The translations under genes and the position numbers were made by a program. Below, in pieces: positions 54,210 to 63,350 of a DNA stretch of 64,000 nt. This stretch comes from Bog-756 sp963824645 (GTDB lineage Bacteria > Actinomycetota > Acidimicrobiia > Acidimicrobiales > RAAP-2), in assembly GCA_963824645.1 (NCBI GenBank), contig CAWGQC010000014.1:62001-126000 (forward strand), written 5' to 3'. Below the pieces are notes generated by a model that was given only the letters and a program-made list of their open reading frames with translations, was not told the DNA's origin and did not search any database. Within the stretch, counting starts at the first letter, position 1. Every line of letters starts with the position of its first letter.

Positions 54210-55925
54210 TCAGGGCTCGGTGACAGCGCCCCGCTCCGCCCCGGTGACCAGACGGGCGTACTTGGCCAGGACCCCGGTCGTATAGCGCGGAGCGGGATGC
54301 TTGAGCTCAGCCCGCCGACGCTCGAGCTCCGCCTCGTCGACCCGCAGGTCAATGGTGTGGCCGAGCACGTCCACGCTGATCTGATCACCGTCGGCCACCA
54401 GGGCGATGGGGCCACCGTCGACGGCTTCGGGGGCAACGTGTCCGATGCAGAAGCCGTGGGTGCCGCCCGAGAACCTGCCGTCGGTGATCAGAGCGCAGTC
54501 GCCCCCTCGCCCGACCCCCTTCATGGCCCCGGTGACGGCCAACATCTCGCGCATGCCCGGGCCCCCCTTGGGTCCCTCGTAGCGGATGACCACGACCGTA
54601 CCGGGCTCGATCGACCCGGCCAGAATGGCCTCCATGGCCCGATCCTCACCGTCGAACACCCGTGCCGGTCCCTCGAAGGTCAACTGGTCGATACCGGCCA
54701 CCTTGACCACCGCCCCTTTGGGGGCGAGGGAGCCGGTGAGGATGGCAATGCCCCCTTGGGCGTGGAGGGGACGGTCCATGGGGTGGACCACCTCGCCGTC
54801 GGGAGGGGGCGGAGCCAGCGCAGCCAGGTTCTCGGCCACGGTACGGCCGGTCACCGTCAGGCAGTCGCCGTGCAGAAGCCCGGCCTCGAGCAGCTCGGCC
54901 ATGACCACCTCCACCCCGCCGATGCGGTCGAGGTCGGCCATGTGGTACTTGCCGTGGGGCTTGGTGTCGGCCAGGTGGGGGACGCGGGCGGCCACCGCGT
55001 TGAAGTCGTCCAGGGTGAGCTCGACCCGGGCTTCGTTGGCGATGGCCAGTAAATGGAGGACGGCGTTGGTCGATCCCCCCAGGGCCATGGTGACGGCGAT
55101 GGCGTTCTCGAAGGCATCCTTGGTCATCACCTGTCGTGGCCGGATCCCCTCACGCAGGAGGGCGACCACCGACTGACCGGAGGCGAAGGCGGCGTCATCC
55201 CGACGGCGGTCGACGGCCGGTGGGGTGGAGCTGCCGGGCAGAGCCATGCCCAACGCCTCGGCCACGGCCGCCATGGTGTTGGCGGTGAACATGCCCGCAC
55301 ACGATCCCTCGGTCGGACAGGCGTTGTGCTCGATGAGGCTGAGCTCCTCGTCGCTGAGGGCATCGACAGCGTGGGCGCCCACCGCCTCGAAGACCGAGGT
55401 GATGTCGAGGGCCCGGTCACGCAGCCGACCGGGAAGGATCGACCCCCCGTAGAGGAAGACGCTGGGCAGATTGATCCGGGCGGCGGCCATGAGCATCCCG
55501 GGCAGGGACTTGTCGCAGCCGGCCAGGGTCACCAGTCCGTCGAACCGTTCGGCGTGCATGACCGTCTCGACCGAGTCGGCGATGATCTCGCGACTGACCA
55601 GGGAGGCGCGCATGCCCTCGTGTCCCATGGAGATGCCGTCGGACACGGCAATGGTCACGAACTCCAGGGGGAAGCCGCCCGCCTGGCGCACCCCCTCCTT
55701 GGCCCGCTTGGCCAGTCGGTCGAGCGGGAGGTTGCACGGGGTGACCTCGTTCCACGACGAGGCCACGCCGATCTGCGGCTTGTCCCAGTCGTCGTCGGTC
55801 ATCCCCACCGCCCGGAGCATGGCCCGGGCCGGGGCCCGGGTCGGACCGTCGGTCACCTGGTAGCTCCGGGGCTTGAGACCGACCAGCGGTTCCTCCGACG
55901 GATCAGCGGGTGTCTGTTGGGTCAT
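54210..55925 (-). CDS. ilvD: dihydroxy-acid dehydratase
   Basis: 571 aa. It dehydrates dihydroxy-isovalerate and -methylvalerate, the step after IlvC. Cluster and active-site motifs are VSDGISMGHEGMRASLVSRE, LAGCDKSLPGMLMAAARIN, CPTEGSCAGMFTANTMA and TDGRFSGGTHGFCIGHVAPE. The ATG at 55925 gives MTQQTPADPSEEPLVGLKPR; the frame continues further upstream without support. It lies immediately upstream of the ilvBNC attenuator, on the same strand but with its own end hairpin. Confidence 0.97.
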   Translation of the reverse strand: MTQQTPADPSEEPLVGLKPRSYQVTDGPTRAPARAMLRAVGMTDDDWDKPQIGVASSWNEVTPCNLPLDRLAKRAKEGVRQAGGFPLEFVTIAVSDGISMGHEGMRASLVSREIIADSVETVMHAERFDGLVTLAGCDKSLPGMLMAAARINLPSVFLYGGSILPGRLRDRALDITSVFEAVGAHAVDALSDEELSLIEHNACPTEGSCAGMFTANTMAAVAEALGMALPGSSTPPAVDRRRDDAAFASGQSVVALLREGIRPRQVMTKDAFENAIAVTMALGGSTNAVLHLLAIANEARVELTLDDFNAVAARVPHLADTKPHGKYHMADLDRIGGVEVVMAELLEAGLLHGDCLTVTGRTVAENLAALAPPPPDGEVVHPMDRPLHAQGGIAILTGSLAPKGAVVKVAGIDQLTFEGPARVFDGEDRAMEAILAGSIEPGTVVVIRYEGPKGGPGMREMLAVTGAMKGVGRGGDCALITDGRFSGGTHGFCIGHVAPEAVDGGPIALVADGDQISVDVLGHTIDLRVDEAELERRRAELKHPAPRYTTGVLAKYARLVTGAERGAVTEP

Positions 55926-56019
55926 GTCTGCATGGTACGACGTGGTCGGGGCCCTGCGTTCAATGGGCGGTGCAGGGACCGAGCAGATCAAGGTCCGGAG
56001 AGACGAATCCGGGAAGACA

Positions 56020-56057
56020 GAGAGAGGACCGGGGGCGGATGCCCCCGGTCCTCTCTC
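56020..56057 (-). terminator. strong hairpin after the IPT repeat-protein gene
   Basis: Perfect 17-bp stem GAGAGAGGACCGGGGGC with its complement and a four-base loop, 22 bases after the stop codon. The minus strand continues with TGTCTTC, a poor U-tract. Confidence 0.7.
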
Positions 56058-56078
56058 ACACGATGTCGTGGGGACGGT

Positions 56079-57934
56079 TTAGCCGCCGGACATTCCCACA
56101 ATCGGCTTGTTGAGCACGATGTTGCCCGTGGAACCGTAGAACGGCGCGTCGTAACTGAACACGCCACCGTCGGAGGCGGTCAGCCAATAACCGGCACCGT
56201 CAGGACTGACGGCCATGCCCACCACCGGCTGGTTGAGGGCGATGCTGCCGGCCGATCCGTGGAACTTGGCATCGCCGTAGTTGAAGACGCCACCGTCGGA
56301 GGCGACCAGGTAGTAGCCCCCGCTATCGGGCGTGGAGGCCATGCCCACCACCGGCTTGTTGAGGGTGATGTTGCCGGTCGAACCGTGGAACTTGGCATCG
56401 CCGTAGGCGAACACGCCACCGTCGGAGGCCACCAGCCAGTAGCCGTTGCCGTCCCAAGTCGATGCCATGCCCACGATCGGCTTGTTCAGCGTGATGTTGC
56501 CGGTCGAGCCGAAGAAGCGGGCGTCCCCGTAGCTGAAGATGCCGCCGTCGGAGGCCACCAGCCAGTAACCGAAGCCGTCCGGCGTCGCCGCCATGCCCAC
56601 GATGGGATCATTGAGGGCGATGCTGCCGGCCGAGCCGTAGAACTTGGCGTTCCCGTAGCTGAAGATGCCGCCGTCGGAGGCCACCAGCCAGTAACCCTGG
56701 TTGTTGGGCGTGGAGGCCGCTCCCACCACCGGCTTGTTGAGGGTGATCTTGCCGGCCGAGCCCCAGAACGGTGAGTTGCCGAAGGCGAAGACCCCTCCGT
56801 CGCTGGCGGTGAAGAAGTAGCCGTTGGTGTAGCTGTACTGGTCGAGCTGACTCACCACCGACGGACCATGGCTGTTGGTGACAATCACGTTGACCACGCT
56901 CTTGGCCACACCGGCGGGCGCAGTTGTCGTGATCGACGTACCCGTGTCGGAGGTGATCGGCGCTGCTTTCGTCCCGAAATCGACGGCGGTGGCCCCCGTC
57001 AGCGCTATGCCGGAGATCGTCACCGAGTTGCCACCGATGGGGCTCCCCGTGTTTGGCCTCACAGCCGTGACGATCGGTGCGCTGGTGTAGATCAACGAAC
57101 CTGCACTCGACGGCCCTGCCGACGTGGTTACCACTACGGGGACAGTCCCAGCCACGCCGGGAGGCACGACTGCTGACACCGAGTCGGCGGTCAGACCGGC
57201 AAAGCTGGTGGCGGCCACGCCACCGAAGGTCACGCCGGTCGGATCCGCCAGGAAGGCACCGTGGATGGTCACGGTTGAGCCACCGGTGAGCGGTGCCGAG
57301 CTGGGGAGTACCGCACTGATCGAGCCGGCCGGCTGCTTGATCGTCGCACTGGCAATCTGCTCTGCCGGGTTGGTGCATGGGAAGGTACCGACCGTCGACC
57401 CGTTGACGGCGATCGTGATGCTTCCGCTTGTGCCGGTCTTGACCGTCAGGGTTCCCGAATTCCCGGCGGTGAACGCGCTGGCGGTGCCGGGGAGATTGAG
57501 GGGAATCGAGGACGGCGGCGGGTTGGGAATCGGAGTTGCGGGAATGACGAAGCCGGCGGTCTGGCTGGCCGGGCTACCCCCGGTCGCCGTCAAGCCCAAC
57601 TTGAAATTGCCGGAGAGGGTCAGTCCCTTGGCCAACTGGAGCGTCGAACCGGAGAGCGCCGTCTTGAACGCCAGACCGGAAAGGGACACCGACTGGCCAG
57701 GAGCGACCGAACTGGGGAGCGACCCTGCTACCACGGCACTGAATGTGGCCGTGCCGACCCGAGGGCAGGCCTCGTGCAGGTGGCCGTGAAGGTCGGGGTG
57801 TCGGCTCCCGCTGAGGTAGTGGTTACGGCCGTGGCGGCCACCAGTCCCACCGTGCCGGCCAGGCCTGCGCCCAGGAGCGCCAAGGCACCGCCTAGCGAAG
57901 CCGCGCGAACGGAAAACGTTCGTTTTGATCTCAT
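56079..57934 (-). CDS. secreted IPT/TIG protein with 42-residue repeats, frameshifted after the signal peptide
   Basis: The signal peptide (MRSKRTFSVRAASLGGALAL, then ADTPTFTAT) starts at the ATG at 57934 with GAGGAGAG ahead, but runs into a stop at 57728. The mature protein is in a second frame from about EACPRVGTATFSAVVAG onward, which lacks a credible start of its own. One missing base near 57778 would join them into about 618 codons. Then come two IPT/TIG domains (SAVLPSSAPLTGGSTVTIHG and TAVRPNTGSPIGGNSVTISG) and six C-terminal repeats. It is likely a secreted surface or matrix protein. I cannot tell a pseudogene from a sequence error. Confidence 0.8.
56082..56822 (-). repeat. six 42-residue coding repeats (GYWLVASDGG type)
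   Basis: Each unit of 126 bases follows GYWLVASDGGxFxYGxAxF-YGSxGxIxLNxPxVGMAxTPD. The first starts GYFFTASDGGVFAFG and the last is shortened to 37 residues. The spacing and the repeated aromatic and Gly positions suggest a beta-propeller blade or a similar closed beta repeat. Common in actinobacterial secreted proteins. Confidence 0.9.
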
Positions 57935-58345
57935 CTACGTCTCTCCTCAGGCTTGACTCGGTCGGCCCGAATAGGCCGTCCCTCCCATTAACCGACATGT
58001 GTCAATTGGTAGACGCAGTCTTACCCCTGCCCTGTTCGATGCAACCCTCCAACCAACGCCGAAACCTAGGGGATACCCCCTTCGATTGCAACCGCTTTAT
58101 GACAATTCCGGGTCAAAGGTGCAGGTCTCCCCGATCGTCGCCCTCTGTGGGGCCGGTGACCACGGCCCATATCACCGGTGGCGACGGCCCCATATCAATT
58201 GCCCAGAACGAGGCGTTCGATGCCCTCGTTGCCCCAAGATCGGCCTTTTGAACCGGCTTTATGATCGTGGGGGTGGAGGCACATAAAGGACCGATGAGAC
58301 GAACGAGAACATGGAGAGGGATCGGCTGGTGACCATGAGGCGCTG
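57935..58345. other. 411-base intergenic stretch between divergent genes
   Basis: AT-richer than its surroundings. It holds a minus-strand promoter candidate (58063-58091) and a 5' UTR of about 130 bases for the repeat protein. The half nearest the PhyH gene contains the repeated phrase CCCATATCA (about 58166 and 58191), but no recognisable RNA family or protein gene. Confidence 0.5.
58063..58091 (-). promoter_or_regulatory. promoter candidate for the IPT repeat-protein gene
   Basis: TTGCAA (-35), 17-base spacer containing GGGGGTATCCCC, TAGGTT (-10) on the minus strand, about 130 bases before the ATG at 57934. Confidence 0.45.
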
Positions 58346-59127
58346 GTGCCTGTGACCGGCCCGGAGGCCGGTGTCTTCGGCCCCGATGAGATCGAATCAC
58401 TGGCCGGTTTCTACGCCCAGGAGGGCTACGCCACGCTGCGGGGCGGCCTCGACGCCACCCTGCTCGGGGCCGCCGAAGAGGAATTGGCCGACGCCCAGCA
58501 CCGGTTGGCCGAGGGCCGCCTCGACGCCCGCCACGGCACCGCCGTCCTCGACGATCCCGACGCCACCGTCGACGGTCTGCCTTTCGCCCACTACGTCTGC
58601 TTCGCCACGTGGGCCTCACCCCGGGCTGACGCCCTGGTCCATCACCCGGTACTCGTCGAGGTGGCCCGGCACACCCTCGGTAACGATGCCTGGCTCCTCG
58701 ATTACGAGCAGTTCGGGGTGGTCTACCAGGACGCCCGGCCCGGCCCGCTGTCGGGTTACTCCCGGATCGGCTGGCACACCGACCACCAGTCCGGCCCCCA
58801 CCTCGACATCTGGCCGGGCATGGCCTTCACCCTCCACTTCGATCCCACCTCACCGGCCAATGGCTTTCTGCGGGTCCTCCCCGGCAGCCACCGATCGGGC
58901 ACCGCCGGCATTCCCCTGGGGTTCGAGCGTGTCCCGGCGAGATCGCCCTCTACCAGGAACGGGGCGACGTGCTGTTCCATCATGCCGACCTCTGGCACGC
59001 CGCAGCCCGGGCCACGGCCGACGACCAGGTCGCCGTCCGCCGGCACCTCCGCGGTAGTTGGCACGGTGGGACCAGACTGGCCGAAGGCCACGGCACGGAC
59101 GACTTCGTGAAGAACGCCCTCCGTTGA
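58346..59127 (+). CDS. phytanoyl-CoA dioxygenase-family protein, frameshifted
   Basis: Fe(II)/2-oxoglutarate dioxygenase of the PhyH family. The first frame covers AGFYAQEGYATLRGGLDATL, WLLDYEQFGVVYQD, the metal motif HTDHQSGPHLDIWPGMAF and ANGFLRVLPGSHRSG. After GFERVP it continues in another frame as GEIALYQERGDVLFHHADLW-HAA, which supplies the distal metal His, then RHLRGSWHGG and a stop at 59127. The break is at 58931-58940 in GTCCCGGCGAG; one extra G would restore about 260 codons. The GTG at 58346 is the assumed start. Confidence 0.75.
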
Positions 59128-59260
59128 ACCCGGTCCACGCCGGAGTCGGCGGGGCCACTGTTAGCGTCGCCCCGGAGCGGCCTGCTGTTCCTGGCCAACC
59201 CACGCGGGCCGGCCGGCCCCACCACCCGCCGACCCCAGAACAAGGAGAGGTGACCCTCAC

Positions 59261-60169
59261 ATGCAGGTCCTCCGCACCCCCGACCATCGCTTCGACAACC
59301 TGCCCGGCTACCCCTTCGCTCCCCACTACGCCGAAATCCCCGATCAGGACGACGGGGTCCTCCGGGTCCACTATCTCGACGAGGGCCCATCGTCGGGTGA
59401 GTGCGTCCTACTCATGCACGGCGAGCCCTCGTGGTCCTACCTCTACCGGCACATGATTCCCGTCCTGGTCGATGCCGGGCTCCGGGTGGTGGCTCCCGAT
59501 CTGGTCGGGTTCGGCCGATCGGACAAGCCCACGCCCCGGGCCGAGTACACCTACGCCCGCCATGTCGAGTGGATGCGCTCCGTTCTCTTCGATGTCCTTG
59601 ACCTGGACGGGGTCACACTGGTGGCTCAGGACTGGGGTGGCCTCATCGGGCTCCGCCTGGTGGCCGAGCATCCCAACCGCTTCGCCCGGGTGGTGACGGC
59701 CAACACCTCCCTGCCGACCGGAGCCGGCAAGCCCAGTGCCGCCTTTCTGAGCTGGCTCCAATTCTCCCAGGAGGTCGAGACCTTCCCGACCGGCACCATC
59801 ATCAACGCCGGATGCGCCACCGATCTCAGTCCCGAGGTGATGGCCGCCTACGACGCCCCCTTCCCCGATGAGGCCTTCACCGAGGGGGCCCGACAGTTCC
59901 CCATCCTGGTGCCCATCACACCGGACGATCCGGCGGCGGCGGCCAACCGGGCCGCCTGGGATGTTCTGGCCCGATGGACCAAGCCGTTCCTGACCGCCTT
60001 CAGTGACGGTGACCCCATTACGGCCGGGTCGGAACGCGTCCTCCAGGAACGCATCCCCGGGGCCGGCGGCCGTCCCCACGTGACCGTGGCCGGCGGGGGT
60101 CACTTCCTCCAGGAGGACAAGGGTCCCGAACTGGCCCAGGCGGTGATCGATTTCGTGGCCTCCACCTGA
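59261..60169 (+). CDS. haloalkane dehalogenase, subfamily I
   Basis: 302 aa, alpha/beta-hydrolase. It hydrolyses carbon-halogen bonds to alcohols. Asp124 in VAQDWGG is the nucleophile, with Trp125 directly after it as the halide-stabilising residue; HGEPSWSYLYR carries the oxyanion site Glu55; AFSDGDPITAG and GGHFLQEDKGPELA give the acid and His. HGEPSWS rather than HGNPTSS points to the DhlA/DmbB subfamily. The natural substrate is unknown. AAGGAGAGG precedes the ATG by about a dozen bases. Confidence 0.85.
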   Translation: MQVLRTPDHRFDNLPGYPFAPHYAEIPDQDDGVLRVHYLDEGPSSGECVLLMHGEPSWSYLYRHMIPVLVDAGLRVVAPDLVGFGRSDKPTPRAEYTYARHVEWMRSVLFDVLDLDGVTLVAQDWGGLIGLRLVAEHPNRFARVVTANTSLPTGAGKPSAAFLSWLQFSQEVETFPTGTIINAGCATDLSPEVMAAYDAPFPDEAFTEGARQFPILVPITPDDPAAAANRAAWDVLARWTKPFLTAFSDGDPITAGSERVLQERIPGAGGRPHVTVAGGGHFLQEDKGPELAQAVIDFVAST

Positions 60170-60182
60170 GGCCTGAACCCGG

Positions 60183-62087
60183 TCAGGCCCCCGAGCTGGC
60201 CAACCAGGCCAGGGCCAGCGGTGAGGCGGCGGTTAGATCGATGGCCGGCTCATCGGTCGAATAGGACTGGACGTTGTCCTTGTAGACGGCACCGTGCCCG
60301 TTGAAGGCGGCATAGGGGTCCCCGCCGTCGGGAGGGCAGGTGACCATACCCGACACCAGTCCCTTGGTGGCGTGAGCGGTCGGACCCTCGACAGCCGCCC
60401 CGGCCAGGATGGGAGCACTCCCGTTGGTCGAACCCGTCAGGTTGGCCACCTGATGTTGCATGCAGTCGGGAAAGGTGGTGCCGTCGCCGACCACGAAGGA
60501 CACCCCCCAGGGATTGGCGCCCAGCACATTGTCGGCCCAACCCTGGGCCTGACCGGCGAAGGTGGTCGTCCCGGTCAGCGCGTCGTACTCACTGGCCATG
60601 ACCGAAAGACCGAAGCCGTGGGAGACCGTGTCGGACGAGCTCCAGCGGTAACCGAAGGCGAACGGGTACTTCTTTCCCACCTTGATGGCCTGCTCCAACT
60701 GGTCCTTGATCTGGTTCTCGAGTGCGGCCGGGGTCACCGCCAGTCCGGTGGATCCGGTGTCGGTGATCAACCGGGCCAGCTCGTAGTGGGCCAGGCCCCC
60801 TACGTCGTAGAGATTGAGGGTGTCCTGGTCCGGCGAGGCGATGTAGGCGGCGGCCCAATCGGCCGCCTGGGCCAGATAAGTCTGCTGCTGGGAGCCGGGG
60901 CCCACGGCGGCGGCCAGCTCGGTGGCCCCCAACTCCATGTCGTCGCGCCATTGGGTCTCCGGATAGAAGTCGTAGGGGGCGGTGGTCAGCAGGTTGCCGG
61001 TGGGATGGGTATCAGCCAGCCCGTAGACGTCCTCCCCGTCCCGCAGGCAGCTGCTGGCCAGAGTGGGGTCGGACGAAGAGAACAGCTGGGCACAGAGCCC
61101 GAAGTCGGCGGCCAGACGACCGGCCAGATTGGGGCTCACCGGCGCACCCGGGGGGCCCGCTTCGAACACCGGCCGATTGCGTATGTAGCGGTCGGCGGGG
61201 TTGGTGCCTCCGTAGCTGTCATCGGCCTGCGGAAGCCGCCAGATATCGTGGTCGCCGACCGTGGTGGCGTTCCCCTCTCCGATGCCCACCTGGTAATAGA
61301 GGGTCTTGGTCGAGTCATTCCACATCTTCTGGAGCCATTGGATTCCGAAAGTGGCTTCGGCCATGAAGTCGGAGTCAGGCGAGCCGGTTCCCAGGGAGGC
61401 GGGGAAGGACCTGGCCCCCACTTCCATGAGGGCGACGACATAGGAAGTGGTCTCCACGAACTTGAGGTAGTCGCCGGCGTCCCACCAACCCCCGGAGGCA
61501 TCCATGGTCACGCCCAGCGATGTGAGATCGCCGGAGAATTGGCCCTGGTTGTTCATGGTGGGAGTGGCGTACGTGGTGGCGTCCTCATCGTTGAGGTGGC
61601 CCGGAGCGGTGCGCAGGGTCGATGGGATGTAGTCGGGCCCGTCACGTTCGTTCTGGTAGAAGGACAGGCTGTTGGCCAGGGCCTGGCTCCACAGGGTGGC
61701 CGGAGGACCGATGGTGAACGGCGGCGAGGAGACAGAGGGCGACCCCTCCACCACCACGGTGTAGGTACCAGGGGCCACCACCGGCGTGAAGGTCAGCGGG
61801 TACACGTAGCGGTAGGTGGCGTTCCACTTCCCACCGGTAGGGCCGACAGTGCCGGAAAAGATGTCTGCACCCGACGAGTCGACCACCGCGAAGATGGCGC
61901 CGCTCAGGGCCGAAGGGGACATCAGGTAGGCCACCTTGGGTCCGGTGGTCGGATAGCCGAGCTGGTCCACACGGACCGTGGCGTGGGCCGAGGCTGCCGC
62001 CGCCGGGGCTGCCGGGCCGATCGAAGCGGGAACCAGGACGGTGAGGCCCACCACCATGACGATGACAGCCACCATGCCCCTGACCAC
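60183..62087 (-). CDS. secreted GH9 glycoside hydrolase (cellulase-like)
   Basis: 634 aa. Signal peptide VRGMVAVIVMVVGLTVLVP; N-terminal cellulase Ig-like domain (VRVDQLGYPTTGPKVAYL, typical of GH9); then the (alpha/alpha)6 barrel. Catalytic Asp pair in GGWWDAGDYLKFVETTS; GANPWGVSFVVGDG and the C-terminal acid region YSTDEPAIDLTAASPLALAW. The GTG at 62087 is chosen because TACGCT lies six bases ahead and gives a positively charged signal start; an ATG at 62075 is also possible. Endoglucanase or another beta-glucan activity; no carbohydrate-binding module is attached. Confidence 0.88.
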   Translation of the reverse strand: MVRGMVAVIVMVVGLTVLVPASIGPAAPAAAASAHATVRVDQLGYPTTGPKVAYLMSPSALSGAIFAVVDSSGADIFSGTVGPTGGKWNATYRYVYPLTFTPVVAPGTYTVVVEGSPSVSSPPFTIGPPATLWSQALANSLSFYQNERDGPDYIPSTLRTAPGHLNDEDATTYATPTMNNQGQFSGDLTSLGVTMDASGGWWDAGDYLKFVETTSYVVALMEVGARSFPASLGTGSPDSDFMAEATFGIQWLQKMWNDSTKTLYYQVGIGEGNATTVGDHDIWRLPQADDSYGGTNPADRYIRNRPVFEAGPPGAPVSPNLAGRLAADFGLCAQLFSSSDPTLASSCLRDGEDVYGLADTHPTGNLLTTAPYDFYPETQWRDDMELGATELAAAVGPGSQQQTYLAQAADWAAAYIASPDQDTLNLYDVGGLAHYELARLITDTGSTGLAVTPAALENQIKDQLEQAIKVGKKYPFAFGYRWSSSDTVSHGFGLSVMASEYDALTGTTTFAGQAQGWADNVLGANPWGVSFVVGDGTTFPDCMQHQVANLTGSTNGSAPILAGAAVEGPTAHATKGLVSGMVTCPPDGGDPYAAFNGHGAVYKDNVQSYSTDEPAIDLTAASPLALAWLASSGA

Positions 62088-62093
62088 CGGGAC

Positions 62094-62099
62094 AGCGTA
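62094..62099 (-). promoter_or_regulatory. -10 box, leaderless GH9 gene
   Basis: TACGCT on the minus strand six bases before the GTG at 62087. It is only 12 bases from the divergent -10 of the DUF1543 gene. Confidence 0.4.
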
Positions 62100-62110
62100 C
62101 CCCCGACCGC

Positions 62111-62116
62111 TATCGT
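62111..62116 (+). promoter_or_regulatory. -10 box, leaderless DUF1543 gene
   Basis: TATCGT seven bases before the ATG at 62124. Confidence 0.4.
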
Positions 62117-62123
62117 GGCCGCT

Positions 62124-62369
62124 ATGCACCTGTATGCCGCCTTTCTGGGTGGACCGATGTCCAAGGACAGGATGGGCGAAGGGCATGAAGTCGTGATGGT
62201 GGTGGCCGAGGACGTGAGCGAGGCCAAGGCACGGGCCCGGGCCAAGTGGTCGGGCACCGGCACCGGTCATGTCGACGCCCTCCAACGTATTGACCGGGTG
62301 GACGGATTCGAGATCGGGCTGACTCCACACGGTGAGGGTGACCGGACGGCCCTCGACAGCTACAACTGA
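62124..62369 (+). CDS. DUF1543-like small protein
   Basis: 81 aa, no signal or membrane segment. MHLYAAFLGGPMSKDRMGEG, then HEVVMVVAEDVSEAKARARA-KWSG and VDALQRIDRVDGFEI follow the DUF1543 pattern (an LFxFYLGG start, ELHDVxFVVA and an R/W-x-G segment). Function unknown. It is two bases upstream of the DUF2237 gene and they are probably co-transcribed. Confidence 0.6.
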   Translation: MHLYAAFLGGPMSKDRMGEGHEVVMVVAEDVSEAKARARAKWSGTGTGHVDALQRIDRVDGFEIGLTPHGEGDRTALDSYN

Positions 62370-62371
62370 CC

Positions 62372-62764
62372 ATGGCCGATCGCAACGTGCTCGGTGGGGT
62401 GCTCGAACCGTGCGGCACCGATCCGCTCACCGGCTTCTACCGCGACGGTTGCTGCAGCACCGGGGCCGAAGACGTCGGCAGTCACACCATTTGTGCCGTC
62501 GTCACCACCGAGTTCCTCGAGCACCAGAGGTCCATCGGCAACGACCTGGTGACGCCGATGCCACAGCACCGGTTTCCGGGCCTGGTGCCCGGCGACCGCT
62601 GGTGTGTGACGGCCATCAACTGGCTGCGGGCCCACTACGACGGGGCGGCAGCCTATGTGGTGCTGGCTTCGACGCACGAGCGGGCTCTGGAAATCGTCTC
62701 GCTGGCCGTGTTGGAAGAGCACGCCGTGGACGTGCCGGCCGGGCCCGGCGACCTCGACCGCTGA
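62372..62764 (+). CDS. DUF2237 family protein
   Basis: 130 aa. The characteristic cysteine-rich signature NVLGGVLEPCGTDPLTGFYR-DGCC, then EDVGSHTICAVVTTEFLEHQ and VPGDRWCVTAINWLRA, identifies DUF2237, a short conserved cytoplasmic family of unknown function. The CC and isolated cysteines suggest metal binding. It ends in a hairpin that also serves the convergent ParA-like gene. Confidence 0.85.
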   Translation: MADRNVLGGVLEPCGTDPLTGFYRDGCCSTGAEDVGSHTICAVVTTEFLEHQRSIGNDLVTPMPQHRFPGLVPGDRWCVTAINWLRAHYDGAAAYVVLASTHERALEIVSLAVLEEHAVDVPAGPGDLDR

Positions 62765-62777
62765 AACGGCTTCAGCG
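62759..62777. terminator. bidirectional hairpin between DUF2237 and ParA-like genes
   Basis: CGCTGAA/TTCAGCG, five-base loop, overlapping both stop codons; followed by TTT on the plus strand. Short stem, moderate support. Confidence 0.45.
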
Positions 62778-63350
62778 TTTGCGCACGGCCTTTTTGAGGA
62801 CGGCGCCATAGGCGTCGAGGCCCTCGCGATAGAGCCGGGCCTCGGGCCCGCTGGCGATCCCCACCCGCTCGGGGATGATCCCCCAGATGGGAACCTTCGA
62901 GTCCGACCACCAGGCGATGGCCTCGGCCAGGTCGTTCGTCCCCAGGCGGGCAGCACAGATGACCAGACCGTGGGGGGTACGGCCGCCGATCATCTCCAGC
63001 GTGGCCAGCACCCGGGAGTACTCGACGCCACCGGCCCGGGTGGGCACGACAACGGCGTCGGCCCGGTCCATGGCCGCTCGAACGATGCGTTCGTCACCGG
63101 GGGGGGTGTCCACCACGGCCAGGCCGTCCCCTCCGGCCAGAGCCTTGGCCACCGTCCGCTCGGATGGGGCCTCGACCAGTTCGACCCCCTCTACCGGTCG
63201 CTCCTCGAGCCATTCAGCCGAGGACGCTTGGCGGTCGGCGTCAACCAGGATGACAGGGTCCCAGCCGCGCTCGGCAGCAGCGGCGGCCAGATAGACCGAT
63301 GTGGTCGTCTTCCCCACTCCACCTTTGACGTTGCTGACGACAATGTTCAT
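62772..63350 (-). CDS. ParA/MinD-family ATPase, orphan
   Basis: 192 aa, small for the family. Deviant Walker A NVKGGVGKTTTSVYLAAAAA, DADRQASSAEWL, Walker B VVDTPPGDER and ADAVVVPTRAGGVEYSRV. The ATG at 63350 has GGGGGAAAG ahead; the upstream extension to 63449 is rejected. No parB, parS or partner protein lies next to it, and chromosome partition ParA proteins normally sit next to parB near oriC. It may position a cellular cargo or regulate an enzyme. Confidence 0.8.
   Translation of the reverse strand: MNIVVSNVKGGVGKTTTSVYLAAAAAERGWDPVILVDADRQASSAEWLEERPVEGVELVEAPSERTVAKALAGGDGLAVVDTPPGDERIVRAAMDRADAVVVPTRAGGVEYSRVLATLEMIGGRTPHGLVICAARLGTNDLAEAIAWWSDSKVPIWGIIPERVGIASGPEARLYREGLDAYGAVLKKAVRKR

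Noticed and set aside
54083..54436. 117-codon minus frame ending in the ilv leader peptide
   Set aside because: Its upstream part is antisense-like sequence inside ilvD in another frame; only the last 15 codons after the mapped -10 box make sense.
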